64,000 bases of DNA, from contig CM019063.1 in the NCBI GenBank assembly GCA_009667805.1, positions 407,036,959 through 407,100,958 on the forward strand, read 5' to 3'. Shown here in pieces: positions 1 to 45,020 of the stretch. A model generated the notes under the pieces. It was not told where the DNA came from. It worked only from the letters and a program-made list of their open reading frames with translations, and did no database searches. The position numbers and the translations under genes are program-made. This stretch comes from Leptobrachium leishanense. Taxonomy: Eukaryota > Chordata > Amphibia > Anura > Megophryidae. Numbering within the stretch: position 1 is the stretch's first letter; every line of letters starts with the position of its first letter.

Positions 1-948
1 AGGCTTCCCTAAATAGGAATGTCTTTAGGGGAAAGTCTGACCGTATGAGGGAGAGCGTTCCAGAGAGTGGGGGCTGCTCGTGAGAAATCCTGAAGTCTAT
101 CATGGGAAGAGGTGATGCGGGGGAAGCTAGGCGCAGGTCACCGTTTGATTTTAGGGAGCAGGCTGGGGTGTATTTGGTGATTAATGAGGACAGGTAGTGG
201 GGAGCTGAGTTAGTGAGAGCATTGTAGGTCAGGGAAAGGGTTTTGAATTTAATTCTGCAGTGGATGGGGAGCCAGTGAAGGGTCTCACAGATAGGAGCAA
301 CAGAGACAGAACGGCAGGTGAGGTGGATGAGCCTGGCGAAGGCATTCAGAATACCATTATGCCATGTCCCTCTACTAAAGTAGACCATCAATTATGCTTG
401 ATCCACCCACTGTTTCATCAATGATACTAACCAAGGTTCACCTTTTAGGCCATTAAACTAAACATATTTGAGCTCAGTCAGCAACTCTTTGGCTGAATAA
501 TGCAATAGAACTAAAAGCTGTAGTCTTATAGTTTTTCTTTCAGAAATGCTAAATATAGGTATAAATAACAAAATATTTTAGATTTATTTATTATTTGTAT
601 ACAAACAAGTATTACCTTCTCTTGCAAATCCTCTTTTAGAATAGTAGATTACATAATATTAGCAATAATAAGGATTGACAGACTGTTATATACTGTAACT
701 ATTGTGGGTTTATGTCATTCTATGCCTAAATCAGCCTAAATTTATTGCTCCTTTATATGCAATATTCTTTGGGCCATATTACATAGTTGGTGCTAACTTA
801 ACCAGAGCTGTTGTAAACTTCCCAGAGCCATTATAGCCTATGGAGGTTTTAAGTTTATAACAGCTCTGGTTATGTTAGCACCAAGTATGTAATATGGCCC
901 TCTATTTTTATTTGACTTAGCTTTCAATATACATATTTTTTTCTTTAG
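1..948. other. FREM3 intron (partial) with palindromic MITE
   Basis: This is intronic sequence upstream of the first exon visible in the window. Bases 1 to about 360 are a G-rich block that reads like an old interspersed repeat, but I could not classify it. Bases 771-897 form an almost perfect palindrome whose arms start GGGCCATATTACATA and end TATGTAATATGGCCC. This is a short inverted-repeat element of about 127 bp without a clear target duplication. No coding signal was seen. Confidence 0.5.
771..897. mobile_element. Palindromic MITE, about 127 bp
   Basis: The arms are nearly perfect inverted complements over the whole length and share the block AACCAGAGCTGTTGTAAA on one side and its complement on the other. 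The termini are GGGCCATATTACAT. No convincing target-site duplication is visible, so the superfamily is unknown. A degenerate relative may lie at about 56090-56380. Confidence 0.6.
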
Positions 949-32124
<31,176 letters not shown>

Positions 32125-33156
32125 AAACACCACCTGGTCTTCATTCTAACACGCCATTAGTTTTATCTGGGTGCATGATTAAGTATTGCCTTGTCATAAT
32201 ACCAACCACAGCATTCTAAATACATCTTTTATATCACAATTTTAAACATATAAGGTGTATAGAGGCTGAAGATTAGATTTTATCCACTCAAGAGGCAGAG
32301 GTTTGTGTGTTATACAGAGCAATGGCACCCAAAGATTTAATCTTAAACTTAAAATATGTACATCATAGACTGCTCTGAATTTAAAATACAAGTCTTCCAG
32401 CTTTTGGGGGGTTATGGTTCACTTGTGGCCTTATTTTAAATGTGCAAGAAAAGTGACTACTGTTGAATCTGAAACCTGTATGATAGATTTTTTTTGTCCA
32501 TGTTTTAATAGATATTCCCGTAATCCTCATGTCGTCAATGGGAGATGGGAATATTATTTATCCATTGATTTGTGGTGAAATTACAAGTGATTTGTAACAT
32601 TTCAGGGGGGGAAAGCTGATCTAGAAAGTTTTGCTTTTTTAATGACTAATATTCAACATGTTTCCAAGCATTTGTAAGTTCACCAAAATGAAAGACGGAT
32701 GAAAGAAAACTGTAAACATTGATATTTAGTCTGCTGGTTGGAAAACAAATCTCCATCTCCGGATGCCAACTGGAAAACCCTTTGCACTCGCTCAACATTA
32801 CGTCCTCAAACATAATGTGTTTACATCAGCCAAGATGGATGTAGAATAAACTTCCTTCTGGCTTGATATGGAAATGTTTACACATGTTTGTGTATTTAAT
32901 ATAGAGGGTATATTTTTACCTCATTGTTAACTGTAACATTCTCAATATTTTGTCAAGTATTGGATTCTGTATGTTGAATTTGAGTATTTGGTACATGCTT
33001 TTAGCTGAAAGGTTATATGTTAAGATTTAGCTGTTTTCTATCCGTCAACACATCGCACTGAGAATTCTTCCAGTAGGTTGAAAATATACTGATATTTATC
33101 AAAATCACTGTTATGTATACTGTGTGCCTTAAAGACTGATTGACAGGTATGCTATT
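32125..33156 (+). other. Probable FREM3 3' UTR
   Basis: AT-rich, unique-looking sequence follows the stop with no repeat until the SINE. The candidate poly(A) signal at 32845-32850 falls in this stretch. The true 3' end cannot be fixed from sequence alone; further AATAAA words lie at about 34020 and 34142. Confidence 0.55.
32845..32850 (+). promoter_or_regulatory. Candidate FREM3 poly(A) signal
   Basis: AATAAA lies about 720 bp after the FREM3 stop. It is the first canonical hexamer I found in the UTR. Use is unproven. Confidence 0.4.
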
Positions 33157-33360
33157 TTGTACCGACTGGGTGGAGTAGAGGTAACATCAATGCTCTGCAT
33201 GGAGAGAGCCTGTGGAGACATGGGTTCAATCCCAGCAAGAGCCCCTCTCCAGAAAGTGTCCTTGGGCAAGACACCTAACGGTACATACTCGCCACCCAGG
33301 ACATACTTGAAAACAAGAGAAATCTCAATGTATCCTTCCTGGTAAAATACTTTCTCAATG
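33157..33360 (+). mobile_element. tRNA-derived SINE with LINE-like 3' tail
   Basis: The 5' part is tRNA-like: an A-box-like GTGGAGTAGAGG at about 33171-33182 and a B box GGTTCAATCCC at 33223-33233, the Pol III internal promoter pair. The 3' part, CCCAGGACATACTTGAAAAC to AAAATACTTT (33295-33352), matches the 3' tail of the LINE at 15845-16250 with one difference in about 58 bases. The SINE therefore presumably used that LINE's enzymes. Confidence 0.88.
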
Positions 33361-34822
33361 TATCATATCAGTGTTTGCTGTTCATTAAGATGACTGTATA
33401 GTTGTTTGTTTTTTTAGGTTCTCTTTTTTCTCATTAGGTTGAGATCTATGCAATGAATTTTGGAAAGTATGCTGGGAAAATGAGAAAAAAAATGTAATCC
33501 AACCTTATCTTAAACGCTTCTCAACCCCTCACTTTGAACCTATAAGGAAAGAATCCTGATGGGAAACACATTTCTAGGCTCCATTAGTCCCTGCTGCTTC
33601 TATACAAACAGACTAACTTGTTACCTCCTTAATTTGTTTAAAAACAGTAGTGATCTACAGATGAAGTGTCACTCTATAGTCTGGCAAAGGCTCTATTTGT
33701 GGATTATTTGCAGACCAATCTATACAGTGAATATCATTTTAAGAGATCTCATTTCTTAGTATGGTATCAGATTCCTTACAAACACGACAATCATATTATT
33801 TGACCAATTTTACAGATCAATGGTTTTTCACATGTATTTTCAGACTTTATAGGAAGTATGGAAAGATAGTGGCTGCGCATACAAACACATACAAACTCGT
33901 ATAAACTATATTAGTAGGAAAATGAAAGTTGTGTAGATTTTTGTAATGTTATTGATTTACGTGCAATCTAAATACAAAACTGCTACACTATTGGGCTGCT
34001 TAGTCCATACTGTAATGCAAATAAATACCATAGTATTATTTTTAGATCAGAAGTCTTACCTCACATTTCTGCCTAAAAGGTAATCCAACACTTACACTAA
34101 AAAACACACAGACAGACCTGGGTTTGCATATGGTTCCCAAGAATAAAACAATATACCTTTGGAAACTGAATCCCGCAAACGAGATCACATGTGTTGTACT
34201 AATGACATCTTGCAAACCTGGCCTGTTAGTGGTTCCTGACGACAGGTTTGGGAAACACTGCTATAGGTGACATTAGTGTTCCTTTTCTACAGCAGTGCTA
34301 GTTGTCACCTTTTTTCTATGTGTTGTTTATCTGCCCCCTGCTTGAGTTGTGCAGAAGAGTCGCTCCACCAATTGCAACTGTGTTTTTTTGCCATATTCTA
34401 TCTAATTTTGAGTGGCTCAGCCTTGTAACCTCGGGTTAATTTCTGTACACCGCATGATTTATTGAAAGGGTGCAAGAGTATATTGCTGTAAACGATGAAG
34501 TGAAATCTACAACTGCTACTGTAATTTACACACAATTGTGTTCTTCTAGAGAAGGGATTTTGATACTGTTGAAGTCTAACAGCAATATTTTATGTTTACC
34601 TTTTATAATTGTTTGTATTCGTTGTTCATATTGTGAGATTCCTTTTTCTAGAGTTTCTTATGTTGCCATAAGTTTAATACCTCCAGAGAGCTAAACAGAG
34701 ATGAGTAAAAGTTATCTCACAGTACACCACATATATAAGCTTTAACTCCTTCACATCTTTTTAAAGTCACTGGAAAAGTGACTGTGTTGGTTGTACCTGG
34801 GGATTATCCAAAGTCATTTGAC
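33361..34822. other. Intergenic, nothing recognised
   Basis: Low-GC sequence downstream of FREM3 with no repeat family or coding region I can name. Confidence 0.5.
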
Positions 34823-34826
34823 TTAA

Positions 34827-35215
34827 CCCCTTCACTATTTTTATCAAGTATATTTTTTCTTTAAAAGCACCTCCTGGTGCCCTAATTTTGACTATACTCC
34901 ATACTCCATATGGTCTGATTCTGGAGCGATGAAAATTAAATTAATTTATTGCAAATGGGCTGCAGAACATGCTCCTGAAATATCAACACATTGGACATGA
35001 CCGCCAATGTATTGAACTTATTTGAAAAGCTTTGAGAACAGTTTTTCTGTTATGGAAACACGGTGCCCAAGCTATAATGTAAATGTAGCCACATTTTTTG
35101 TCCAGCAGAGGGAGCATTCTGCCTGTTAAATAGAACTTAATTATAGTGAACATATACCGAGGGACGCCTTTACAGCATCATAATGGAAACTCAAAATCAC
35201 TTGGTAGTAAAGGGG
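34827..35215. mobile_element. TTAA-flanked non-autonomous element, copy C
   Basis: The ends CCCCTTCACTA and TAGTAAAGGGG are inverted complements, with TTAA on both sides (34823-34826 and 35216-35219). The ends resemble those of the hairpin elements at 10497 and 41407, but the interior lacks the hairpin chain. The 389 bp are non-coding. Confidence 0.8.
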
Positions 35216-35765
35216 TTAAACAATTCCAAACAGTACTGATTCATCAACTATTGCTCCATACAGATATCTAACTTTATTCAGTGCCCAGTACCATTCTGAA
35301 TGATGTGTTAATTGTAAAATACCTTTACCGGTTAAAATGAGTTTCAAACTGTATATTATTTCTGTAGTTATTTTTGGACAGGATTTATACAGATGTTCAT
35401 CTTGAAGGTCTAATGAATGGTTACTTTCAATGACAAGAATTACACTCCTAGAACAATCTGTAACTAAATCAAAACAAATGTTTATTGGATGTTGTAGAAA
35501 GAATCCGTTTTATTATTTTAAAACTGAGGAGTCACAGACATACAAATAATATTTTTGATGGAAATAAACTTAACAAAAATTGAACATGTTTTTCTTTTTT
35601 TCTTATTCAATGATGAATCATCCGATCATCCATACGTATACCTTCAATTTAGTGCGCTTTGAACAGAATTTCACACCGATGTGTAATCCTAGGGCTCCAC
35701 ATTCACATGTGGGGTTATCTAATAGGGCTCTCTTGGGAAAAGAGGTTTGTCCTGAGTCTCCTTAT
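35216..35765. other. Intergenic, nothing recognised
   Basis: AT-rich sequence between two DNA-transposon relics. Confidence 0.5.
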
Positions 35766-36705
35766 TAGGGATGAGCGAACACCCCCGTGTTCGGTTCACA
35801 TTCAAACTCGAACAATTTCAAAAGTTCGAGTTCGAACTCGAACCGAACTCAATGCAAGTCGATGGGACTCAAAAGTTTGATTTTCAGCGTGCCCTGCAAG
35901 AGGGCAAATATGCTAGATATTTGCCATAAAAGGTGTATAGGGGTCCAGGTAGTGCCCTGGGGGATAGGGAACAAGGACAAAAAGTTTAAAAAAAAAGTTT
36001 TTAAAGGAACAGTAAGTTCCTTTAAAAAATAAGGGTTAAAAATAAAAACGAAAAATTCCTTCAAATATCATGCCTAGGAGGTCCCCATAACCTGCCCGTG
36101 AATTGTGGCGGATTTGTAGGATGTGCAGAAACATTTAAAAACAAAAACATTAAAGGAAAACCACTTACCGTCATTTGAAATGTAGGTAAGTGGTTTTCCT
36201 TTAATCTATTCATAAACAACTGCTTGGGGCGGCAGCCTGTATTAAAAGAGGAGACATTTTAGGACACGCAGAACAAGTTTAGTGATTTTTTGGGCTAAAT
36301 TATGGTGAAACTTATGCAGGCTTTGGATGGAAGTAACAATAGGTGCTTTAAAATTGGGCCTTTAGTGTCGGCAACAGTGCCGTCACACTGTAACCGCTCT
36401 ATGGTATTGTTGTGGAAGAGTGCAGGGTTGGACCCTGCGGTCCAATATTAAAATTAAATGAAGCTGGTACAGGCGTCAGTGGCAGTGCACCCAAATATTT
36501 TGCCTTTGGTGGCAGCAAGTGCCTTCACACTGTCAGTGGCATCACTAGGGTTGGTGTCACCCGGTGCAGTAACTCATGGTGTCCCCCCCCCCGAGTTTTA
36601 CGTTTATTTTTTTAACTACTCTTACTCATAAAGCAGTACTCCCACATAATACTGAATGCTCATAATACACAGCGCACATTACTGTGAGGTTTAAAAAAAT
36701 CTATA

Positions 36706-36800
36706 AATAAAGAGACTCTTTACTACAGAATATAATAATAAACGGTTTATTAGATATTGAATTAAAACGGGAATATTTTTAACATTGATGTCTATGGGGC
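36706..36800 (-). repeat. Shared MITE core (minus orientation)
   Basis: Complement of the core at 39301-39395, including TTAGATATTGAATTAAAACG and AGAGACTCTTTACT. Confidence 0.75.
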
Positions 36801-37006
36801 AAAACATTTCCCACACCGAATACACGAAAATGTCCAAAATCACGAAAAAAAGTCGATACGAAAAACGAGCCGAAACGAACTGAAACGGAAACCGGCTGAA
36901 ATGATCCAAAATGAAAATTGTCAAATTACGAACGAAAGGAGCCGAAACGAAAATTTTATATCAACACGCAGACCTATACATACGTATATATCAACATGCA
37001 GATATA

Positions 37007-38621
<1,615 letters not shown>

Positions 38622-39300
38622 TATATATACACCCACCCACAGACCTCAGACCATAATATATATTATTCTCTTCTCTATCGGGTTCAACATGTCTCCTGGA
38701 GGGATCAGCCAAATGGGGGGGGGCAATTAGTTGCCAAAATGTGTGTGTAATACAAGTCTGGATATATATATTTATAAGAAAATAGATATCTATCTTATCT
38801 ATACATATATACCATACCTGCCGTTACCTTCCCCTATAAATTTGCTAAAAGTATACACACAAAAAAAACAAACCACTGCCTGAGACCCCGCGCAGCCCAC
38901 ATGCCACCCCCCTCTACCTGGCTGAATGTATCCAATATATATAATTAAATACATTCAGCCAGGTAGAGAAAGAAAAAAAAGGTTTTATTTTATGTTCCAT
39001 GGCCTTGGATTTTATTTTTTTTAGAAATGTGTCGCCTTACCTTAGCTTGGTGGTCAGTGGGGGCTCCCTGGATCCTGGTGGGGTCTGCCGTGGCCGCAGG
39101 TGCAGTGGCTCCCTCCCTGCGCTGTCTGTCTCTGCCACATGCACCCGGGCGGCTAGCCCGCAGTCGCAGCTCTGTCATCCGGTGGCCGCATGCTCCTTGC
39201 TCCTCAAGGGGATCCTTGGGAGGCCCCTGCAGGCTGCCCTGTACAGTGCCTGATTAGAGGGCCGTGTCTGCCTGATGTTTTAGTAAAAAGAATGTTTTTT

Positions 39301-39395
39301 CCCATAGGCTTCAATGTTAAAAGTATTCCCGTTTTAATTCAATATCTAATAAACCGTTGCTTATAATATTCTGCAGTAAAGAGTCTCTTTATTTC
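39301..39395 (+). repeat. Shared MITE core
   Basis: Begins CCCATAGGCTTCAATGTTAA and ends in GCAGTAAAGAGTCTCTTTAT. It is almost identical to segments at 24197, 27543 and 42960. Confidence 0.8.
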
Positions 39396-39522
39396 TAGAT
39401 TTTTTAAACTTTTTTCAAATTATTGGCGAACATTCCAAAAAGTTCAAAGTTCGCGAACTATAGAACTGACGATGTTCAAATGGAACTCCGAACTGATCGA
39501 ACCGAACAGCTCATCCCTTATC

Positions 39523-40309
39523 TCTTTTAAACAGTTTAATGCAAAGGGACACAGCAAAATAAATTTTAGGTAGTGTGCGCTCCAGAAAAATATGGCATAG
39601 TAGAGCACCCATTCTACAAGAACAAGCTAAGCTGCAAAATGCAAATGTCAATCTTTATCAATATTTTATGGACCATATTCCAATCTTGCCGTTAATGGCT
39701 GGAGCCACTATTCTGTCCTTGCCACAAGCTTAACTTGCTGCTCAGAATTAGCTACTGCCTATTATACATTACCGTTGCCTGTACTTGTATAGAACTCATT
39801 AATTTATGACCAGTATGAGAATAACAAGATATTCCAATGAAGCTTATTCTACTCTGGACATTCCGGCTGTTAGAACCTGGTGTTAATCGATTTTGGAAAT
39901 CCCAAACTTATCTCTGATCAATCGATGAAGAGGTTGGCACAATCAACTGCTTCGTCAAATAGTTCTTTGTGTTCTGCTGTCCCTGTGCAACTCCACTATC
40001 ATGAGCTTGCACAGAACTCATGGCAGGGTTGTGCATGGTTCCATGGAGTCCTGTGGACTTCAGGATTCAATAACTGTAGCGGAGCGCAGCACTGCTGCCG
40101 GTATCTTATGCAACTCGCAATTATTCCAAACTGAACGAATTGAGCTGGTAAGGGATATTGGCTCACACTGTTTTTTTTTCCCTTACCATATTTCTGTTAA
40201 CAAGAGGGTTGGAATAGGGCCAAGAGAATGTCAAGGAATACAGTGGAATGGTTATGATCAATGTGAAAGGGCAGACAGAAAGTATATACAAAGGGAAATA
40301 TAAAAAAAA
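39523..40309. other. Intergenic, nothing recognised
   Basis: No repeat family or gene could be named here. There are modest open frames around 39900-40300 without family features. Confidence 0.45.
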
Positions 40310-41402
40310 AAGGAGAGAAAGTGAGAGGTGATTACGGCGCTAACAATAGAAATATTAACAGCTGCAAGAACGAGTATATAGCACTCTATATACAATAACT
40401 TCAAAACAAATACAATATAAAGTCCTTGCGCTTGAGTGAGAAAGTCCACAAGGGGTTCTTCTACTCCTCGTATAACCTAGATTGGAGACAATAAAAGGCA
40501 TACATTGCACAGTATGTCGGAGTTCCAAATATCCACATCTAGTGTATAAGGACCTACTCACTCATTTCTGAGCCATTAATCGGTCAGCTCTAAATGCTTA
40601 TAGCATGTGTGATTGGACACTCTTATATCCTCATCACCACCGGGTCATCCATTGTTATGGGTGTCCAGGTAGCCAACAAACCAAGTTGCATCCACCGCAG
40701 GACTGCATAGGAAGGGAAACAATCCACACCCAATATAGATAAAAGCATAATAACAGATCGAACAACGCGTTTCAACAACTGTCTTCCTCAGGTGCATAAA
40801 AAATGTGCCATACCCACATGTCCTTTTATATCCCCAGGTTAAGGTGTTGATCATTGCCCCTCATTTCGCCATCGCTTAGGAAATATTCGCCGACGTCTCG
40901 AGCGTATGTTGTTAATGGGTACATCCGGCACTGTAAAGTGACGTACTTTCGGTTCCAGCAAGGTGCGCGATATCCGTGACAGTTCCAGATCGTCAGGTGC
41001 CTGGTAGATCCCGAAATCGCCATTTTAGAGAGGGACAAGGATCATGGCATAGCTAATATACTAACATTCTCTCTATTAAGTCATCAACGGAAAAAATATA
41101 TATACACATACATGATACAATACAGTTCATTCGAATTGCACATATAAAAGTGCTCTAAACTGAGCCATATAAAATAAAACAAAAGAAAGTATAAAAAAAG
41201 ATAAAACAGCACAAATGTATACATCGACCCAGGAGGGCGGGATTTCAATATTATATCAAAAAATTAATATCGAAATCAATATTTAAACCATCTGGCTCCA
41301 AACTACCCACCTCAAATATCCACCTATTCTCTATTTTGTTCAATGATTGGAGGTGATCTCCTCCTCTCCAATGTTTGTTTACCTGTTGGATACCAATATA
41401 TT
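40310..41402 (-). pseudogene. Penelope-like element, 3' fragment
   Basis: On the minus strand the C-terminal end of a Penelope-like retroelement protein is readable: KYIGIQQVNKHWRGGDHL, then ENRWIFEVGSLEPDGLN, stop near 41250. This is the end of the GIY-YIG endonuclease region of these elements. About 450 bp downstream lies a hammerhead-like motif (40763-40792), as reported for Penelope-like elements. The frame continues upstream on the other side of the inserted hairpin element at 42657-42704. The left limit is uncertain. Confidence 0.75.
40763..40792 (-). ncRNA. Hammerhead-like motif in Penelope-like element
   Basis: The minus strand reads CTGAGGA, A, short stem GACA/TGTT, GAAACGCGTTG. AACGCGTT is self-complementary, which suits stem III pairing between two copies. 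The orientation is the same as the element's coding strand. The extra A is again present. Confidence 0.55.
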
Positions 41403-41406
41403 TTAA

Positions 41407-42652
41407 CCCCTTAAGGACGGGAGTAATTTTACAACTTCGGCGCTGTTTCGGAAGTAGAAGTTTGCTGCGCTCATTTTGACCATTTTTAAGTCACGTATTC
41501 TTATACCACCCAGACAAATTATATATCGTTCTTTCCGGCAGATTAATAATATATCATTATTATATGTATATGTCATGCCCTGCCAAAATGCTGTAACAAA
41601 AAATGTAAAAAAAATTGAATTTTCAATAAAATTTCAATCTTCCACAGTGTGTAAAGTGTTTTTTTTTTTTTTAATTTTATTATCCGAGGCTCTGCGGTCA
41701 TATTCTATTGGGTAGATTTGTTAAAAAAATTAGAACGGGGAACCCATTTTTTTTTTGGGGAGAAATTGCGTGATTTTAGCTAAACCCCCCAAAAAAAAAA
41801 TCATTAGTGAAGCATCATTGTTCACATTATAATTGAAATGTGAACAATAGTGCTGCATTAAAAAAAACAAAAAAATGTTTTATTATTATATTATTTTTTT
41901 ATTATTTAATTTATTATTTTTTTATTTTTACTTTTTTTACACTTTTATTTCACTTTTACCATGGTCATGTTTGATATCATTGGAAAGGCCATGCTCTGGC
42001 CTTTCCAGCAATATCAGCCATGACCCCCTAGCTGCCACCGATCAAGAGATAAAGGGGTTCAAACAATCCCCCTATCTCCTGCAAGGGATTTCCATGGGAA
42101 ATCCCTTTGCAGCTAGGGGGTTCCCGGTTAACTGACATCATCGCGCATGGCGCGATGAGTCAGTTGACCGGGGGGTGACCCAGAGGTGGGGGCTGCCATC
42201 CAAGATGGCGGCCCCCACCGGAAATAGGCTGCGATCGGGCACAAATTAGTGCCCGGTCGCGACTTGGCAACTAAGGGGTTAACCCCCCATACATCGCTGG
42301 AAAGGTCAGGCTGTGACCCTTCCAGCGATGCTGGCCACAGCCGCCGGGGACCAGGCGATCGGGAAATAGAGGGATCCGAAGGATCCCTCCCCTCCCCTCC
42401 AGGCGCTTCCCCTGCTCCGGCGGGGGGGGGGGGGGACGCCTGAAACTGACGTCATCGCGCCACCGGCGCGATGACGTCACAACGCCGGAGGAGGGATCAC
42501 ACTGATCTGACTCCGGGGGAGTCAGAACAGCGTGGGAGCGACCGGAGAAGGTGAGTATCTCCCGGGGGGGCTCTAAACGCCGAGGACGTACATTTACGTC
42601 CTGCGGCGGCAAAGCCCGCCTAATGCAGGACGTAAATGTACGTCCTGCGGCG
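41407..42652. mobile_element. Hairpin-chain element, copy B (TTAA insertion)
   Basis: This 1,246 bp non-coding element is flanked by TTAA at 41403-41406 and 42653-42656. Removing it and one TTAA rejoins the Penelope-like frame exactly, so the borders are certain. Ends are CCCCTTAAGGACG and CGTCCTGCGGCG. Hairpins: 41960-42022, 42025-42120, 42130-42165, 42185-42219, 42231-42260, 42292-42330, 42369-42389, 42401-42441, 42447-42479, 42508-42524 and 42583-42645. GGTGAGTATC lies at 42550-42559. Confidence 0.88.
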
Positions 42653-42656
42653 TTAA

Positions 42657-42704
42657 GAGACTGGGGTCTCCAGCGTGATGTTTAGCAAAGTGCAGAGACA
42701 TACT
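42657..42704 (-). pseudogene. Penelope-like element, upstream piece
   Basis: The minus strand encodes HFAKHHAGDPSL, which joins in frame to the piece at 41402 once the insertion is removed. It is cut off by the MITE that starts near 42704. Confidence 0.75.
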
Positions 42705-43245
42705 AGGGGTTATTCAGAAAGAGCCGATCTGGCCCCAAAATGTAACCGGACACTGAAATTCAGTGTACTGTGCCATTTCGGGTATTCAGAGCAGGCAATT
42801 CGGCAAATTGCCAGCACGTACGGTGCCTGTTCGAGGGCAGTGAAATCCCCCATAGAGAAGCAATGGTTCGTCTATTCAGAGAACATTGAACACCTGAGGA
42901 ATGTCAGTGAAGTGCCCTGCCATTCGGTAGTTTCATTCTTCAGGTTTATTCAGGTGAATCCCATAGGCTTCAATGTTAAAAATATTCCAGTTTTAATTCA
43001 ATATCTAATAAACCGTTTTGACTTTTTACTGCAGAATAAAATGATAATTTTTTGATTTTTTTTATGGATCTTTAAGGCATTTTTTTCCTCAAAAATGTTT
43101 TTTCCTTTCTTTTTCAAATGTTTTTTTTTTTTTTTTTCATTTTTCTGTAACAGACTTTTTTATTATCATTCATTGAATCTTATCTGTAAATTCCAGACAT
43201 TTTCATTCAGTAGTTTTTTGCAAACAGTGTTTCAAATTAAGCTTT
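42704..43245. mobile_element. CAGGGTTATTCA-type element, copy 6 (truncated)
   Basis: The left end reads TAGGGGTTATTCAGAAAGAG. It carries the shared core at 42960-43050 and the TGTAACAGACTTTTTTATTA block found in copies 3 and 5. The right half is missing. Confidence 0.7.
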
Positions 43246-43321
43246 CAGGCCCGTTTCAGATGAACGCAGTGATCACGTCTGTGATGCTGCACATTTTAAC
43301 GTTCGTCATATCATAAAATTA

Positions 43322-44085
43322 TGATCAATAGATAACTGTTACAATGCTCTTTGGAACCGCATCTAAACTACACAAATTGCAAACACCCCATCTATGTGTC
43401 AGGACAAAATCAAATGGCACGCTGACCACAGTCACTTCTCTCAAATATCTAGGTATGTGGTTAGACCCAAATCTATCTTTTGGCCCCCACATCGAAAAAC
43501 TCATCTAAACTCTACCCCAAACTAAATGCCCTATACAGAAACAAATCCTGCCTGAGCCCCGCGGTAAGAAAGCAGATTGTACAACAAATGCTTATGCCGG
43601 CTATTGAATACGGAGATGTAGTGTATGCAGCTGCCCCTCAAACACACATCCAGAAACTTACTACATTGTATAACTCACATTGTAGCACAAAGCGGCAGAA
43701 TAACTACATGACACACCATTGTGACATGTTAAAAGAATTAAACTGGCCCTCGCTGGAATCTAGACACACCCTTCACCTTTCCAACCTGGTGTTTAAGAGC
43801 TTTTCTGGGAAGCTACCACCCTACCTGAATATGCTGCTTCCCCCGGCAGCTCCCTCATCCTATAACCTCAGATCCAGGACCAGCACCTTACTTGCAATAC
43901 CACAATACAAAAAGAAAGTGGCTCAATCCTCATTTTCCTACAGAGCACCGCAAATATGGAATAACCTCCCAGACACCGTCAAATCTTCCCCCAGTCTAAA
44001 GTTCCTTAAGACTACCCTATTAACATACCTCAATACGAAAGGCACCTGTAAACATGTAACAAACATGGCACCGGATGCAATTTAG
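43322..44085 (+). pseudogene. LINE (L2/CR1/Rex-like) reverse transcriptase 3' part
   Basis: The frame encodes the late RT domain with LKYLGMWLDPNLSFGP, then after a frameshift and stop near 43495 the thumb and C-terminal region (LSPAVRKQIVQQMLMPAIEY, YNLRSRTSTLLAIPQYKK, APQIWNNLPDTVKSSP). These elements copy by target-primed reverse transcription. The 5' half is missing and the sequence stops after the ORF, before the 3' tail seen in its relative at 15845-16250. Confidence 0.88.
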
Positions 44086-44211
44086 GCAAGAACGTCAAAC
44101 CGCTAGGACAGACTGAGTCACGCGGAGGGGGAGGGGCGGCACCAGGCGGCAAATTCAAACTGAAAAAAATCACAGCATAAACATTTTTTTCAATAAACTT
44201 TGCTGTGCAGT

Positions 44212-44538
44212 GGATGCTGGGATTCTTGTCCAGATGTGGACTCCTTTGCCAAAGTAATACACTTTCTTTTTGTACCCAGTGTCCTGTATTTATTCTGAAA
44301 GCAGCTTTACAGAAATAAAAATAATTTCTAAAATGTTATAAGGCTTTGCAATACAAGTTTCGCTTGTGCTTGCCCAGATCCAACAGCGAAACTTGTATTG
44401 CAAAGCCTTATTACATTTTAGAAATTTTTATTCGCCTTTTATTTCTGTAAAGCTGCTTTGAGAATACTTTTTTTGGTACCCCGTGTCCTGTATTACATTG
44501 GCAAATGAGTGTACATCTGCACAGGAATCCCAGCACCC
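44212..44538. repeat. Long palindrome, about 327 bp
   Basis: Arms pair almost throughout, for example GCTTTGCAATACAAGTTTCG with its complement, and GCTGGGATTC with GAATCCCAGC at the ends. The central loop is about 20 nt (TGTGCTTGCCCAGATCCAAC). Likely a foldback transposon-like element; its class is unknown. Confidence 0.85.
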
Positions 44539-44761
44539 GGAGGAAAGAGGCCCGTTTTTGGTTTGATTATTTTATTGAATATAATTTCCATTATTTTGAT
44601 TATTATTTGTGGGATAATAAATTATTTTGGGTTTCAAACCTTCTCTGACTCTGTTTACTAGACTCTTACTCCTACAGAATACAGGGTTACTATATTAAAC
44701 ACATTTCCTTTCCAAAAAAATTTTTGTGTCTAAAAGCATTTCAATTTTTCAAATTTTAACT

Positions 44762-44848
44762 TTCTAGCCACATGGGCTAGAAACTAGCCACATGGGAAAT
44801 GTAGTTCCCAAAACATCAGGGAGCCAAGGTTGCTGACCCCTGAACTAG
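44762..44848. mobile_element. hAT-like half element
   Basis: Matches one arm of the palindrome at 45489-45624 (ACATCAGGGAGCCAAGG to GCTGACCCCTG). The other arm is missing. Confidence 0.7.
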
Positions 44849-44882
44849 ACAACTTTCCTTTTTAGAAAACACCAGTGGAAGC

Positions 44883-45020
44883 ACCTTCCCAACCGCTGAC
44901 GTACCATGTACTTCCTGCCCATGGGTTTCCCTTAGACCCGTGGACATACATAGTACTTCAGCGGGCTCCTAACCTCCCTCCCGCCGATACTCACCTTCCT
45001 CGCCGGTTCCCACAACGTCT
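44883..45020 (-). repeat. Fragment related to the hairpin-chain element (copy E)
   Basis: The minus strand has GAGGAAGGTGAGTATCGG followed by a run of imperfect hairpins with ATGTCCACGGGTC/GACCCGTGGACAT-like pairing and a terminal GTACGTCAGCGG. This mirrors the last 110 bases of copy B (GGTGAGTATC, then the GGACGTACATTT hairpin). Truncated and diverged. Confidence 0.5.

Noticed and set aside
33165..33240. Possible tRNA gene
   Set aside because: It has A- and B-box-like sequences but no cloverleaf with a proper acceptor stem, and it is joined to a LINE-like tail. It is a SINE head.
42421..42435. Long G run and others at 45709, 46255, 51626 and 60620 considered as G-quadruplex elements
   Set aside because: Plain homopolymers of this length are frequent sequencing or assembly artefacts, and nothing else supports a function.
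44089..44110. GAACGTCAAACCGCTA block shared with the MITE at 22351
   Set aside because: A 16-base match without flanking similarity is not enough to call another copy.
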